Below are positions 16,801-24,007 of a stretch of DNA of 26,312 bases, piece after piece; position 1 is the stretch's first letter; each line of letters begins with the position of its first letter. The notes under the pieces are model-generated. The model made no database searches. It saw only the letters and a list, made by a program, of their open reading frames with translations, and was not told the origin of the DNA. The position numbers were made by a program, and so were the translations under genes. Origin of the DNA: an uncultured Eubacteriales bacterium (lineage in GTDB: Bacteria > Bacillota > Clostridia > Oscillospirales > Acutalibacteraceae); the NCBI GenBank assembly GCA_934394855.1, contig CAKRRH010000025.1, forward strand, positions 1 through 26,312, given 5' to 3'.

Positions 16801-19800
16801 CGGAAGCAACAGCTCATATATCTCGACCGATGTTGCAATAAACGGCACAAAGGATATGCAGTTTACACTGTCCGCCTGGATAAACGCAAACGGAATCAAA
16901 AACGAGTCTCTCGGTTCGGATAAATATCGCTTTGCAAAAATCGCAGTATATCAATATTCCGGTGACAGCGTTGTTGATTCATCCGAAATCGACATTCCCG
17001 CAAGCATTCAGAATAATTGGTACAAAATCGCCGACACGATCACGCTCGGTCAAAACTGCGACAAGCTGAGGATCAGGGTTCATTATGAAAATCAGTACAG
17101 CATTTTGCTTGTAGACGGTCTGTCGCTGGGTCTTGGCGGATTTGCCGAACCCGAAACGGAAGAAAAAGATGAAACCCCCGAGATCAGCGAATCCAATGAT
17201 CAAGACGGAAACAGAGTTGTTACCGAAACCTATTCTGACGGCAGCAAAACCGTAACGGTATATGGCACCGAAATCAAAACCGTCACCGAATATGATTCTG
17301 ACAACAGCGTAATCTCAATCACAAAATATAATTCCGACGACAAAGAGATATATTATGAATCCGACGGCAAGTTCAGCCAGTTTTCATACAGCGAGGCAGG
17401 AGATGTCCTCGAAATCACACGGGACAAGCAAACATTCCACGAACTTACCCGAGTAATCACCGATTCGCTCGGTCGTGAAACATCTCGCAAAGACAGCACA
17501 ACCGGAATCACAAATCGCTACACCTATGACGGCGAGAGCGAAAACACGACCTCGGAATCGACGACCGCAGACGGCGTCACGCTCAAAACATTCACCGCAT
17601 ATTCCAAAGATTCAAACGGCAACAGCGTGACCGCCTCGACCGACTTTGCAGGACGGGTGACCACGACAGTCGCCGACGCAATCAGCGGACTCAACCTCTC
17701 AACCACCGACGGCAAGGGCAATGTTACAAGCTATGCCTATGATTCGCTGCAAAATCTCACCTCGATGTTGAGCAATTCAACCGACATTCAGACCGACTAC
17801 ACCTATTATCCCAATGGTTCGATCAAGTCGATCACCTCAAATTCAAAAGGCACATCGCACATCGTCTATAACTTCACCTATGAGCCTTTTGGCAATATTT
17901 CGGAAATTAAGGCCGGAAATACCACACTTGTCACATATAATTATGATAATATTACTCACAACCCCTTGACAATTTCATATGCTAATGGTAATATAATCAC
18001 ATACACCTATGATTCTCTCGGCGCACTCGTCAAGGAATCATGCGGCAGCACATTCGATGTTCGCTACACCTACACCGAGGTCGGTTCAGTCTATGAGCAA
18101 AGCGACATGATTCTCGGCACCGTCACAGTCGTTGTCGATGGCGAAACCGAGGTCTGGTCATCGGGCTATTCAAAATTGCTCAGCGCAAATTCATCGACCG
18201 AAAATTCGACTTCCGAAACAGTCGGCGATAATCATTATTTAACGAAATATTCATCGACCGACCAAACAAAAGATACACAAAAAACAGACGCCGTCACCTT
18301 TGGCAACATGACCCAAACCACCTACACCGACAAATTCGGCAGAGTGAGCAAGGTCGTCACCAAACACGGCGAAACTGAAACCGAGCGCCGTGAATATTCC
18401 TATGTTTCACGCACCGAAAACGGCGAAACTCTGAGCTCCGACCTTGTCGCCTCGGTTACAACAACAGTCGGCAGCAGCCAAACGACCGATTCATATTTAT
18501 ATGACGACAACGGCAACATCACCAAAATCAAACGCAACGGTCAGCCGCTTTACGAATATCAATATGATTCTCTCGGTCAGTTGACAGATGAGTATGATTT
18601 TTCAACCCATGTCAAAACCACCTATTACTATGATTCTCTCGGCAACATTCGCTCGGCTGTTCGCTTCTCGTTCACCGTCGAATCCACCGGCGAATATAAT
18701 TTCACCTTCCAAAAAGCGGAATCATATAGCTATGACGATGACAACCGTGCCGACAAGCTGACTTCAGGCTCTTTTGGCGCAGTGGATTATGACGCTCTCG
18801 GCAACCCGACAAGCCTCAAGGGTTACACCCTCAACTGGAAAAACGGAAGACAGCTCGGCTCAATTTCAAAGGGCGGAAAAGTTACATCATATTCCTATAA
18901 CAGCGACGGACTGCGGACAAAACGGACTGTTGACGGCGTTGACTATGATTATACTTGGCGTGACGGTCTTTTGACCCACCAAAAACAAGGCAACAACGAG
19001 CTTCACTTCTTCTACGATTCAAAAAGCTCAATTATCGGCTTCACGCTAAACGGCGGCGCTTACACCTACCTCAAAAACTTGCAGGGTGATGTAATCGGAA
19101 TTGTAGACGGAAACGGAAATAAGCTTGCCGAATATTCTTACGATTCATGGGGCAATATTATTTCACAAAGCGGTCCGTTGTCTTACATCAACCCGATACG
19201 CTACAAAGGCTATTACTATGATAGCGATACAGGTATGTATTACTTGCAGTCACGCTATTACGACCCGGCTTTGAGAAGATTCATCAATGCAGATGATCAA
19301 ACTATGATTCCAGGTTTATCAATAAATTCTTTATTTGGATGTAACCTATTTATATATTGCAATAATAGCGGTATTCTTAATAGCGATCAAAACGGATATA
19401 GTAATGCTTCAATTATTTTAAATATAGTGTCTATTGTTTTTAGTATTTTTTGTTTGTTTTCTGGTTTTGCATGGTTTAAAGTTGTAGCAGGTGTTGCTTT
19501 AGCTGTTGCAAGTGTAATAATCACAAATCGAGACTATAACAACGAAGTAGATAGAATTAAAAAACTAAGAAAAAGGAATAAAATATCAGAAAGCAAAAAG
19601 AATTCCATGCTTAAAATTGCTAAATTTTGGAGAAATCTAGGATATGTTGGTGCGGCTATTACTTTGATTTGTGCAATAGCCGGAATGCCATTTAAACGGT
19701 TTATGAAATCAACTATTGTCGCTGTTATTAATGCATTAGGTTTTGCAAGAGGATTTGTCATTTCAACTACATCACTTATAAACGATATAGTAAGTGCTAC

Positions 19801-19828
19801 AAACCATAAAAAACCAAGTTATTACTAA
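13883..19828 (+). CDS. Giant secreted Rhs/YD-repeat polymorphic toxin (WapA-like)
   Basis: This 1981-residue protein is the only full-length Rhs gene here. It has a Sec signal peptide (1-27), a conserved N-terminal part, and a DNRLRE-like domain (about 289-439). Two carbohydrate-binding-like beta-sandwich domains follow (about 786-920, from NLVNNSSFESGLSGW; about 931-1080, from NIIENSDFASSSGW). A YD-repeat shell runs from about 1100 to 1800 and ends in the Rhs core motif RYKGYYYDSDTG...RRFINADD (about 1771-1805). The tip (1806-1981) has several hydrophobic segments (for example SIILNIVSIVFSIFCLFSGF) and a charged middle; its DNA is visibly more AT-rich than the body. By analogy with Bacillus WapA it is probably a contact-dependent toxin, the tip likely membrane-acting (inference). 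GAGAGGA lies about 13 bases upstream of the ATG. Confidence 0.88.
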   Translation: MKKTLKIISVILTICMMFGIISMVATAQSAAQMPTLTANVSDCEIVKELVAERTENTKTFLMSDGSKTVAAYDQPIHFLDENDTWQDIDNTMTSVGDEYMTVDSNIESSVKKTLSDGMSVSVSANGHDISWGYLNVNDSKAAVINESSSQNTDNHLDLTDLTSKVLYSDVFESVDAEYIVTPTGVKENIILKDKSAQNEFLLKYNYSGLSVSQISDKTICLKSGNDVIYTISAPVMTDNDGQISDDLRFDIISKSDDELVLKLTAERSFLNNAKYPVSIDPNLEIKSASDISVSRYNTSTGSDYDYIYSGDVPGQKNYVILGVNGQPKIPLGAVVKSANLYLPFSYFAGNFEIYKLDAPISGNLSSSVFNSSLSEYPFDVYDASNAGISGTAKFNITSSAQDLLTDSYMSFAVDTGENSYYPNFTTSTMPSISIRYEDRSGINDKYSYHTQEVDGAGTVYVNDLTQKNTILRNDFSISSDILPMSAAMIYARKYSKTSYDKYAWRSIYNQTITVLGSGDDTEYIWENENGEIVYFITKQTDSDNVAYYSDSADLGYKYYPSDKKIVSENDDIFLFESAGSSKLRLCALSAKYYEQKDDSGNVTYSSKAVITYSSSLVIDTVTDGDGNIYKYSGSGVSVYSKDDASLSNAKDSVEYSYSSGLLSSVTYNGKTSHYEYSTIGSNSVLKRVVSYNGTGVEYEYNAALSVTKITEIAKNGDEYILGNSLSVSHKNGKTEFCDENGNKEIYVFDDNANLITIMNQDGLAINKKSDKKGNLLGSTDVTVTSVNLVNNSSFESGLSGWQSVFTESTSDKSYSGLKSAKTTGDAFIKRDVSVNPGKTYSFSAYAFTQSIGENGYSVLSVSYTDSNGKEHIRTGKKLEQNSTDWQRASISVNVPSGVNSVEIKIETNADSGDGVAYYDAVQLEEHKAAYDYNIIENSDFASSSGWDFNNASIVENDTLHGGLDSKVAKLVGNGSNSSYISTDVAINGTKDMQFTLSAWINANGIKNESLGSDKYRFAKIAVYQYSGDSVVDSSEIDIPASIQNNWYKIADTITLGQNCDKLRIRVHYENQYSILLVDGLSLGLGGFAEPETEEKDETPEISESNDQDGNRVVTETYSDGSKTVTVYGTEIKTVTEYDSDNSVISITKYNSDDKEIYYESDGKFSQFSYSEAGDVLEITRDKQTFHELTRVITDSLGRETSRKDSTTGITNRYTYDGESENTTSESTTADGVTLKTFTAYSKDSNGNSVTASTDFAGRVTTTVADAISGLNLSTTDGKGNVTSYAYDSLQNLTSMLSNSTDIQTDYTYYPNGSIKSITSNSKGTSHIVYNFTYEPFGNISEIKAGNTTLVTYNYDNITHNPLTISYANGNIITYTYDSLGALVKESCGSTFDVRYTYTEVGSVYEQSDMILGTVTVVVDGETEVWSSGYSKLLSANSSTENSTSETVGDNHYLTKYSSTDQTKDTQKTDAVTFGNMTQTTYTDKFGRVSKVVTKHGETETERREYSYVSRTENGETLSSDLVASVTTTVGSSQTTDSYLYDDNGNITKIKRNGQPLYEYQYDSLGQLTDEYDFSTHVKTTYYYDSLGNIRSAVRFSFTVESTGEYNFTFQKAESYSYDDDNRADKLTSGSFGAVDYDALGNPTSLKGYTLNWKNGRQLGSISKGGKVTSYSYNSDGLRTKRTVDGVDYDYTWRDGLLTHQKQGNNELHFFYDSKSSIIGFTLNGGAYTYLKNLQGDVIGIVDGNGNKLAEYSYDSWGNIISQSGPLSYINPIRYKGYYYDSDTGMYYLQSRYYDPALRRFINADDQTMIPGLSINSLFGCNLFIYCNNSGILNSDQNGYSNASIILNIVSIVFSIFCLFSGFAWFKVVAGVALAVASVIITNRDYNNEVDRIKKLRKRNKISESKKNSMLKIAKFWRNLGYVGAAITLICAIAGMPFKRFMKSTIVAVINALGFARGFVISTTSLINDIVSATNHKKPSYY
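18901..19032 (+). repeat. Rhs core lineage A, copy in the full-length gene
   Basis: This segment of the full-length rhs gene (encoding SDGLRTKRTVDGVDYDYTWR and onward) is repeated almost unchanged at 21779-21910, with a handful of differences by eye. Its first 54 bases recur exactly at 26259-26312. Further right, the 19032-19300 core matches the other copies mainly at the RYKGYYYDSDTG block. Confidence 0.85.
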
Positions 19829-19838
19829 AGGTGATAAT

Positions 19839-20363
19839 ATGTTTGCATGGAATATGTTAGGCATTAGCTATAATGAATACATTGCGACTGATATTTCAGG
19901 AATATATCTTGACGCCATAATGTATTTTGGATTATTATTTTATCTTTCTTGGATACCGTTTTTTATTAAAATCAGAAATAAATACTTAAATTTTTGGACA
20001 TTTGGTAAAATAGGTACATACTTAGTAACACTACTTGCGCAGCTTGTAATAATATATATTTTTTCGATTGTTTGGGATATTGTATTCTGTATAGTTGTTG
20101 CCATCGTCACATTTTGCTTGTGCAATTATTATAGTGTACCAAAAATGTATCGTGGTATAAAAGAAGGCAAAACGGCAGTACTCGACAGCGCTAGAGAAAA
20201 GCAAAAGAAAGACTTCTTATATCTGACAAATGAACAAAAAAAGGAGTTTTGGAGTCGAATTCCTCCGCTTGAAAAAATGCGTGTTCATGTTGTGCCTTTT
20301 TCTCTAGTTTGTGTTGTTTTACCAATCGCTTATAGCTTTTTATACCTCTTTGTTATATTATGA
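19839..20363 (+). CDS. Membrane protein, putative immunity protein for the full-length Rhs tip
   Basis: This 174-residue hydrophobic protein has membrane segments near YFGLLFYLSWIPFFI, LVTLLAQLVIIYIFSIVWDIVFCIVVAIVTFCL (probably two passes) and VVPFSLVCVVLPIAYSFLYLF at the C-terminus. A charged cytoplasmic stretch between the second and third hydrophobic blocks is rich in Lys and Glu. AAAGGTGAT lies just before the ATG, which is 10 bases after the rhs stop, the usual place for a cognate immunity gene. A membrane immunity protein fits a membrane-acting tip. I recognise no named family, so the function is inferred from position and topology. The DNA is AT-rich like the tip. Confidence 0.65.
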   Translation: MFAWNMLGISYNEYIATDISGIYLDAIMYFGLLFYLSWIPFFIKIRNKYLNFWTFGKIGTYLVTLLAQLVIIYIFSIVWDIVFCIVVAIVTFCLCNYYSVPKMYRGIKEGKTAVLDSAREKQKKDFLYLTNEQKKEFWSRIPPLEKMRVHVVPFSLVCVVLPIAYSFLYLFVIL

Positions 20364-20373
20364 ATCATAAGTC

Positions 20374-20400
20374 CCGTCGATTGTGACCTATGATCGACGG
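20374..20400 (+). repeat. Inverted repeat at the first cassette junction
   Basis: CCGTCGAT (20374-20381) and ATCGACGG (20393-20400) enclose 11 bases. The right arm is native lineage B core sequence (also at 24038). The left arm occurs only here, so the stem was created at the junction. It follows the immunity-gene stop by 10 bases, the same position as the GCGCC hairpins at later junctions. A TGA at 20384-20386 stops the Rhs frame. Confidence 0.55.
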
Positions 20401-21391
20401 TCGAATCACAAGTGATTATGTCACAAAAGGCGGCGCTTCAATCACAGGCACAAACACCCTTTTGTACTTCATCTATGATAATTCGGGCTTGCCGATTGGT
20501 TTTGAAGTTTCATACTCATCCACCTATCCGTCAGGTGTTTACACTTACCAAAAGAATCTTCAGGGCGATGTAATCGGAGTTGTGGACAGCAACGGAAATC
20601 AAGTCGCAACCTACTCTTATGACGCATGGGGTACTATCACCTCTTCGTCGGGTACTATGGCTGACATTAACCCGATACGCTATAAGGGTTACTATTACGA
20701 TAGTGATACAGGAATGTATTACTTGCAGTCGCGCTATTACGACCCTGCTTTGAGAAGATTCATCAATGCAGACGATCCGAGTTTGATTGTAGGTCTTTCA
20801 AGAAATTCTGTAATAGGCGCTAATCTGTTTACATATTGCGGGAATAATGGTGTAAATGATAGTGATCCAAAAGGATATGCTGCTTCTAATATTGTCGGAG
20901 GTATTGTAGGTGGAGTTATAGGTGCATTGCTTGGATATATTATCGCTAACGCCCTTGGTTTAAAGGGGTGGAAAAAGTGGGCACTAATAGGTATAGTAAC
21001 TGTTGCTGGTGCTGTATTAGGTGCTGTTTTGGGACCATACATTGCGAAAGCATCAAAAAAAATTATTAGTATAATTAATTCTGGAATAAGAAAAGCATCT
21101 AATGCTGCGTTTAAGGCAGCGCGCAGAGTTAATAAGTTTTCAGTTACATCTAAACATTTATCTAATGCAGGAGGTCGATATGCAAAATTTGCTACAACAA
21201 GCCAATCTCAAGTTCGCTCCTGGATTTCCCAAGCCCTAAAATCAAAAAATGCTGTTTTTTATCCAAATGACTCTAAATCGTACTACATTATAACAAACAT
21301 GGGCAAAAAAATTGGAACAAAAGGCGAACATTCAATAAAAGTTATTTTTGACCTATCTGGCAAGATATGGAGTGCATATCCTGTAAAATGA
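20390..21391 (+). CDS. Displaced Rhs C-terminal cassette with putative RNase-like tip
   Basis: A 333-residue Rhs fragment lacks a signal peptide and most of the YD shell. The core of lineage B (1-90) leads into RYKGYYYDSDTG (97-108) and RRFINADDPS (122-131). Then comes a glycine-zipper hydrophobic hairpin (about 167-218, with GGIVGGVIGALLGYIIA and AGAVLGAVLGPYIA). The C-terminal domain (about 250-333) runs from KHLSNAGGRYAKFATTSQ to DLSGKIWSAYPVK. That domain resembles compact RNase toxins of the BECR (barnase/EndoU/colicin/RelE) type in layout, which is my inference. No ribosome binding site precedes the ATG and the frame is open only from 20387, so it is probably a silent module that needs recombination into the full-length gene to be exported. 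Confidence 0.7.
   Translation: MIDGRITSDYVTKGGASITGTNTLLYFIYDNSGLPIGFEVSYSSTYPSGVYTYQKNLQGDVIGVVDSNGNQVATYSYDAWGTITSSSGTMADINPIRYKGYYYDSDTGMYYLQSRYYDPALRRFINADDPSLIVGLSRNSVIGANLFTYCGNNGVNDSDPKGYAASNIVGGIVGGVIGALLGYIIANALGLKGWKKWALIGIVTVAGAVLGAVLGPYIAKASKKIISIINSGIRKASNAAFKAARRVNKFSVTSKHLSNAGGRYAKFATTSQSQVRSWISQALKSKNAVFYPNDSKSYYIITNMGKKIGTKGEHSIKVIFDLSGKIWSAYPVK
20393..20766 (+). repeat. Rhs core lineage B, copy 1
   Basis: This 374-base segment aligns without gaps to 24038-24411, with about 13 differences counted by eye. It is clearly different from lineage A until the RYKGYYYDSDTG block. The alignment ends at RFIN, exactly where the tips diverge. Confidence 0.85.
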
Positions 21392-21394
21392 ATT

Positions 21395-21742
21395 ATGATT
21401 GAATTTAAAAGTAATTTTAAAAAGTGTTGCAAATACAAACAACTAAAATATCCAGATATTTTAAATTATGAGGCTTATTTTTCTATAGTAATTTCCGGAA
21501 AGGTTTTTTTTGAAGAACCAAATTTTCCATTACTCGAATTTTTATATTATGTAAACCAATGGGAAGAAACGCAAAACAAATCATTGGAATATATTAGTAT
21601 TGAAACTGAGGACAATCCACTTATAGTTTTTAAATACAATAATGGCAGGTATTTAATTTCATCTCCATGGCAAAATTTCAAATGTGTTGATGAATTTACA
21701 AAGGAAGAAATTATATCTGCCCTAAAAAAAATAAGCACATAA
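21395..21742 (+). CDS. Small soluble protein, putative immunity protein for the RNase-like tip
   Basis: This 115-residue protein has no signal peptide or membrane helix and would act in the cytoplasm, as expected for immunity against an RNase. It has alternating strands and helices (FFEEPNFPLLEFLYYVNQW; NNGRYLISSPWQNF; EEIISALKKI). The pattern resembles small immunity-like proteins found beside polymorphic toxins, but I cannot name a family with confidence. The ATG is 4 bases after the toxin stop and I see no close ribosome binding site, so translation may depend on coupling to the upstream frame. Low GC like the tip. The junction hairpin follows 8 bases after its stop. Confidence 0.65.
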   Translation: MIEFKSNFKKCCKYKQLKYPDILNYEAYFSIVISGKVFFEEPNFPLLEFLYYVNQWEETQNKSLEYISIETEDNPLIVFKYNNGRYLISSPWQNFKCVDEFTKEEIISALKKIST

Positions 21743-21750
21743 TATTGGAT

Positions 21751-21776
21751 GCGCCGCAGGTTAACCCCTGTGGCGC
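21751..21776 (+). repeat. Cassette-junction hairpin, copy 1
   Basis: GCGCCGCAGG (21751-21760), loop TTAACC, CCTGTGGCGC (21767-21776): a 10-bp stem with one G-T wobble. It lies 8 bases after an immunity-gene stop and 2 bases before the lineage A core segment. A TAA in the loop (21762-21764) is in frame with the following Rhs core. Confidence 0.85.
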
Positions 21777-21778
21777 AG

Positions 21779-21910
21779 CAGCGACGGACTGCGGACAAAA
21801 CGGACTGTTGACGGCGTTGACTATGATTATACTTGGCGTGACGGTCTTTTGACCCACCAAAAACAGGGCAACAACGAGCTTCATTTCTTCTACGATTCAA
21901 ATAGCTCAAT
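21779..21910 (+). repeat. Rhs core lineage A, copy 2
   Basis: Near-identical to 18901-19032 of the full-length rhs gene. Identity begins at CAGCGACGGACTG, two bases after the junction hairpin. Confidence 0.85.
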
Positions 21911-22877
21911 TGTCGGATTTAGTTATAACGGCAACTATTACACTTACATCAAAAATTTGCAAGGCGATGTAACAGGTGTAATAGATGATTTGGGTAATAC
22001 AGTCGCAAACTACTCCTATGACGCTTGGGGTAATGTTACTTCACAAAGCGGAACATTAGCTGACATCAACCCGATACGCTATAAGGGTTATTACTATGAT
22101 TCCGACATTGGTATGTACTATCTCCAAAGCCGTTATTATGACCCTGCTTTAAGAAGATTTATCAATGCAGATGATCCGAGTTTGATTACTGATTTGTCTA
22201 AGAATTCCGTAATTGGTGGAAATATATTTGCTTATTGCGATAATAGTGTAATAATAAATATAGATTTAAACGGACATAAAGGAAAAACAATTATTAAGCA
22301 AGCTCCGCATATACCAAAAAATTGTTGGAACATTATTAAGAATTCAAAATTTGTAAAAAATAGAGATATTAGTTCATGGTACTATTTTGATTCAAATAGG
22401 AAAAATGTTAGCTTAACAAATGCATTAGTTAAAGGCGAATATTCATACTATACATATTATACTTTCACAAGCGGCTTTTTCTTCCCCGGAGAAAGATGGT
22501 CTACATATACTTTCCAAACAAAAAAGGTTAAAGATTGGAAAAAGCTCATAAAACGCACTACTATAGATTTGTCAAAAGTTTTTGATAATCAGTTGACAAG
22601 ACTTATAGATAATATATCCAGTGTCGGAACAGGCAATTTGAAGATTGATTTTGTTTTAAACTCAATTTCTTTTTCAATTACAACATTAAAGAAGCACTTT
22701 TCAAAAATAAAAATTACCGGTCGTTTTTCAGGATATATTGAACAATGCATTTATGGAAAGAAAGATAATGATAAAGTGCCGATACTGATAGCTGCAGTTA
22801 CTTATCAGAATATTGGAACATTTTCATTTTCAAAGAAAAAATTAAAACGAGTTGCTTGGTGGGATATATGTTATTAA
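21849..22877 (+). CDS. Displaced Rhs C-terminal cassette, unrecognised tip
   Basis: A 342-residue Rhs fragment of lineage A, with the frame actually open from 21765 inside the junction hairpin. The TTG at 21849 has no ribosome binding site and is only the nearest start-like codon. Core: GNNELHFFYDSNSSIVGF, then RYKGYYYDSDIG (77-88) and RRFINADDPS (102-111). The tip (about 143-342) is new: lysine- and aromatic-rich, without obvious membrane helices, and beta-strand-like at the end (ITGRFSGYIEQC, ILIAAVTYQNIGTFSF). I do not recognise its fold or activity. It overlaps the downstream lipoprotein gene by 10 bases, so the two are likely a cognate pair. Like the other displaced cassettes it has no export signal. 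Confidence 0.65.
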   Translation: MTHQKQGNNELHFFYDSNSSIVGFSYNGNYYTYIKNLQGDVTGVIDDLGNTVANYSYDAWGNVTSQSGTLADINPIRYKGYYYDSDIGMYYLQSRYYDPALRRFINADDPSLITDLSKNSVIGGNIFAYCDNSVIINIDLNGHKGKTIIKQAPHIPKNCWNIIKNSKFVKNRDISSWYYFDSNRKNVSLTNALVKGEYSYYTYYTFTSGFFFPGERWSTYTFQTKKVKDWKKLIKRTTIDLSKVFDNQLTRLIDNISSVGTGNLKIDFVLNSISFSITTLKKHFSKIKITGRFSGYIEQCIYGKKDNDKVPILIAAVTYQNIGTFSFSKKKLKRVAWWDICY

Positions 22878-23923
22878 AAAGATTAAATGCAATAATTCTT
22901 ACATTGATAATTGCTGTCGTTCTGTCTTCATGTGAAGCGTCCGTTGGAACTCCTGATATTTTCGGTGCATATGGAACATATGACTACCCATTATCTATTC
23001 AATATCAAAGCAATGATTCGTTCAAATTAGGAAAAATGTCTTCTGACGATTATGCTGCTAAATCTGCCGGCGGAGAAGATGTTCAGATAAATGATAAGTC
23101 GCTTGATTACGGTGATTATCCTTGCATTCTAGCAAACGATAACGCCTTTGTATTAAATAAGGCGTTTGCAATGAGATTGCTTGACATGGACAATGAACAA
23201 GCAGATGAATTTGTATCAATAGACAGCGGATTTACAATAGATAATTTTTTTGATATAAGCGTTGGTCGCAGAGGCAATTATGGCAGTACGGATAATGGTG
23301 TGATATATATGTATCAAGACGGAACGGCAGACTGCATAATTTCGGCTACACCGTTAGGTGACTTGACAGATTTATCAAAAGAATATAATATCGCTGTAAA
23401 ACATGAATCCATTGCTGAAGATGCTATTGTTTTTTTCACTTCGACAAAAAGTGATTTTGATAATCTTGACAGTTCATCAATTACTGAAATTTACAGCACC
23501 AAAAGCAAATATACAATATTCCAGCGTGAGAAAAACAGCACAACAAGAACGTTGTTTGACTATTATGTAATGAACGGAAAGGAATCTATAGACGGAAGAC
23601 TTGTGCAACTGAATGAAGCTATGGATTCTGTAGGCAAGGTCTCTGAAGAATATATTCCGGAATCCAATTCAATAGGATATTGTACATATAGTCAATTCTG
23701 TTTAGCATATAAATCAAATCCTGACATTAAGTTGCTTAGCATTAACGGCGTGCTACCGAGCAAGGACAGTATTTTGAGCAAAGAATATGCCTTTTCCTTT
23801 GAATATAATTATTATTACAAGCCTGAAAGTAAAGATAAAGCCGGTGCAAAATTTCTTGATTATATTAAATCAAATGACGGAAAACTTTGCATTGAAGCTG
23901 CCGGGCTAATCCCACTTGATTAA
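22868..23923 (+). CDS. PstS-like lipoprotein in the immunity position
   Basis: This 351-residue lipoprotein has a signal peptide with lipobox LSSC (Cys22), so it is anchored outside the membrane. The C-terminal half looks like a phosphate/PstS-type periplasmic-binding fold: YTIFQREKNSTTRTLFDYYV, then SIGYCTYSQF, then LLSINGVLPSKDSILSKEY and FLDYIKSNDGKLCIEAAGLIP, all segments with clear counterparts in PstS-like proteins. GGTGGG precedes the ATG by 6 bases, within the end of the toxin tip. No transporter genes are near, so nutrient uptake is unlikely. The position and overlap argue for a surface immunity protein or toxin-blocking decoy, which is inference. An alternative is an accessory protein of the cassette. 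Confidence 0.65.
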   Translation: MLLKRLNAIILTLIIAVVLSSCEASVGTPDIFGAYGTYDYPLSIQYQSNDSFKLGKMSSDDYAAKSAGGEDVQINDKSLDYGDYPCILANDNAFVLNKAFAMRLLDMDNEQADEFVSIDSGFTIDNFFDISVGRRGNYGSTDNGVIYMYQDGTADCIISATPLGDLTDLSKEYNIAVKHESIAEDAIVFFTSTKSDFDNLDSSSITEIYSTKSKYTIFQREKNSTTRTLFDYYVMNGKESIDGRLVQLNEAMDSVGKVSEEYIPESNSIGYCTYSQFCLAYKSNPDIKLLSINGVLPSKDSILSKEYAFSFEYNYYYKPESKDKAGAKFLDYIKSNDGKLCIEAAGLIPLD

Positions 23924-23933
23924 ATTCCAAAAT

Positions 23934-23959
23934 GCGCCGCAGGCTAACCCCTGTGGCGC
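23934..23959 (+). repeat. Cassette-junction hairpin, copy 2
   Basis: GCGCCGCAGG (23934-23943), loop CTAACC, CCTGTGGCGC (23950-23959). It starts 11 bases after the lipoprotein stop and is followed at once by lineage B core. The loop TAA (23945-23947) is in the Rhs frame. Confidence 0.85.
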
Positions 23960-24007
23960 ACCGAAAACGGAATCCGCACATCAAAGCAAAGTGTAAATGC
24001 TTCCGAG

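Noticed and set aside
21751..21776. Junction hairpin as an ordinary intrinsic terminator
   Set aside because: On the plus strand no T-run follows the stem (AGCAGCGACG or ACCGAAAACG). On the minus strand only ATTTTG or ATCCAAT follows. A terminator role is not excluded but does not explain the fixed reading phase.
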